This document shows, one piece after another, positions 62,892 through 64,000 of a stretch of DNA of 64,000 nucleotides. The notes beneath the pieces are model-generated. The model saw nothing but the letters and a program-made list of their open reading frames with translations. It had not been told where the DNA came from and searched no databases. A program made the translations under genes and the position numbers. Source of the stretch: DATJLY01 sp035604615 (GTDB lineage Bacteria > Pseudomonadota > Alphaproteobacteria > ATCC43930 > CGMCC-115725); NCBI GenBank assembly GCA_035604615.1, contig DATNID010000049.1, positions 50,350 to 114,349 of the forward strand, given 5' to 3'. The number at the start of each line of letters is the position of its first letter. Position 1 is the stretch's first letter.

Positions 62892-64000
62892 GTGACTGAT
62901 CTTTCGAAGCTTCGCGAGGACATGATCGAACATCAGATCGTTGCGCGGGGCGTCCGTTCCGAAGCCGTCCTCGGTGCTGTGAGAAAGGTCGCACGCGAAG
63001 CTTTTCTTCCAGAGCGTCTGCGGGAATTCGCCTACGAGGATGCGCCGCTCCCCATCGCCGCCGGTCAGACCATCTGGCAACCCTATATCGTGGCGCTGAT
63101 GACCGAGGCGCTGGCTCTTGAGGGTGGAGAAAGGGTGCTCGAGATCGGCACGGGCTCCGGCTATGCGGCGGCGGTGCTGGCCGAGATCGCAGCAGAAGTC
63201 TACACGGTGGAGCGTATTGGCCAGCTTGCCGAAAAGGCAGCCGCGACGCTGGAGGCTCTCGGGTACCGCAACGTCCACGTTGTGCATGCCGATGGGACTC
63301 TCGGCTGGGCCATGGCGGCGCCCTATGACGCGATCATCGTCGCGGCGGGCGGACCCGTGGTTCCGGAGTCCCTCAAGGCACAGCTGAAGATCGGCGGCCG
63401 GCTGGTAATTCCCGTCGGCAACGATCCGCGGACGCAGGAGCTTGTACGTGTCACGCGGATATCAGACGACAAGTTCAAGAGCGAAGACATCGCCGATGTC
63501 CGCTTTGTGCCACTCATCGGGAAGGAAGGATGGGCGCCAGAGGTGCTGCCGGTTCCGGCGGAACCGCGCCCGGCGCAGGCCGGCTCGGCTGACGGCGACA
63601 TGGTGCGGGCAATCGACGCTTGCTCGGAGCCCTTCAATTCGATCGGATCGGCGGATCTCGGCCCGCTGCTGGAGCGCATCGGTGACGCAAAAATCGTGCT
63701 GCTCGGAGAAGCGACGCACGGCACCTCCGAATTCTACCGCATGCGCGAGCGCATCACGCGGGAGCTTATAACGCGCAAGGGGTTTCGCTTTGTCGCCATC
63801 GAGGGGGATTGGCCGGATGTGGCGCGTCTCGATCACTATGTGCGGCATTTCGAATATCCACCCAGCGAGTGGACGGCATTCGCCCGCTTTCCGACCTGGA
63901 TGTGGCGCAACAACGAGGTGCGGTCGTTCGTGGATTGGCTGCACGCCCACAATGCAGGCCGAACACTGGAAAATCGAGTAGCGATCTACGGGCTCGACCT
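62892..64000 (+). CDS. PCMT-erythromycin esterase-like fusion protein (3' end outside the window)
   Basis: The frame opens at GTG 62892 and is still open at 64000 (369 complete codons). Residues 1-210 are protein-L-isoaspartate O-methyltransferase: LREDMIEHQIVARGV, the SAM motif LEIGTGSGYAAAVLAE (about 83-98) and AAPYDAIIVAAGGP. After a Pro/Ala linker at about 215-235, residues 250 onward begin an erythromycin-esterase-like domain: VLLGEATHGTSEFYRMRE with Glu273 and His276 (E-x2-H) and FVAIEGDWPD. PCMT repairs damaged aspartyl residues; the Ere domain hydrolyses macrolide lactones in some relatives, but many such domains have other roles. Partial at the 3' end. Confidence 0.93.
   Translation, partial: MTDLSKLREDMIEHQIVARGVRSEAVLGAVRKVAREAFLPERLREFAYEDAPLPIAAGQTIWQPYIVALMTEALALEGGERVLEIGTGSGYAAAVLAEIAAEVYTVERIGQLAEKAAATLEALGYRNVHVVHADGTLGWAMAAPYDAIIVAAGGPVVPESLKAQLKIGGRLVIPVGNDPRTQELVRVTRISDDKFKSEDIADVRFVPLIGKEGWAPEVLPVPAEPRPAQAGSADGDMVRAIDACSEPFNSIGSADLGPLLERIGDAKIVLLGEATHGTSEFYRMRERITRELITRKGFRFVAIEGDWPDVARLDHYVRHFEYPPSEWTAFARFPTWMWRNNEVRSFVDWLHAHNAGRTLENRVAIYGLD

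Overview
The window is high-GC, densely packed chromosomal DNA with Shine-Dalgarno starts and many 1-4 nt gene overlaps. Gene content points to an alphaproteobacterium, probably Hyphomicrobiales or a Rhodospirillales/Reyranella-like relative. The indicators are CoxD/CoxE-like MoxR-VWA genes, aerobic molybdenum hydroxylases, many orphan NMT1/TAXI-type solute-binding proteins, class III cyclase, bactofilin, DUF4337, SorA and several families of short palindromic repeats. Only typA and one tRNA-Thr(CGU) are housekeeping landmarks. The organism assignment is inference from gene families, not from a marker gene search.

Layout. 0-12.3 kb: a MoxR ATPase/VWA pair, secreted and membrane proteins, a molybdenum hydroxylase large subunit coupled to an ABM protein, a SulP transporter fused to STAS and cyclic-nucleotide domains, STAS and DoxX proteins, an orphan binding protein and a secreted beta-propeller. 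12.3-19.2 kb: two paralogous NMT1-like binding proteins flank a UbiD decarboxylase, followed by an orphan HigA-like antitoxin beside a large hairpin, a class II aldolase, a nucleotide cyclase and a small secreted/membrane pair. 19.3-25 kb: CocE-type hydrolase, cupin, a Pht5-like binding-fold protein, an ACMSD-type amidohydrolase and MlaC. 25.3-30 kb: tRNA-Thr, typA, PfkB kinase, bactofilin, VOC protein. 30-37.8 kb: SDR, binding protein, second molybdenum hydroxylase, ferredoxin-MBL fusion and a TAXI / flavin monooxygenase / degenerate hydrolase operon. 37.9-42.5 kb: complete Liv-type ABC importer with fused permease. 42.5-45 kb: FAH-family hydrolase and a SorAB sulfite dehydrogenase whose cytochrome gene has an in-frame amber codon. 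45-50.7 kb: heterodimeric ABC exporter with TetR regulator, then a second luciferase-like monooxygenase.

50.7-58.5 kb is the most distinctive segment: a divergent pair of paralogous NMT1 binding proteins around a co-directional run encoding two tandem paralogues that resemble 3-hydroxyanthranilate dioxygenase (cupin motifs in unusual order plus a CxxC/CxxC metal site), a Rieske ferredoxin, a binding protein, a creatinase-like M24 protein without the usual metal ligands, an ABC ATPase and a permease. It reads as a self-contained uptake-plus-catabolism system for an unidentified, possibly N-containing or aromatic, compound.

58.5-64 kb looks visibly less GC-rich and is gene-sparse, with a DUF2254 membrane protein, a small protein with a histone-like basic tail, several very small genes (50-54 aa) and, running off the end, a fusion of protein-L-isoaspartate methyltransferase with an erythromycin-esterase-like domain. 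It looks like an accessory stress-type region.

Overall theme: import and oxidative/decarboxylative breakdown of organic acids and aromatics. There are ten binding-protein-fold genes but only two transporter cores, and decarboxylases or ring-modifying enzymes of several unrelated families (UbiD, Pht5-like, ACMSD-like, FAH, HAAO-like).
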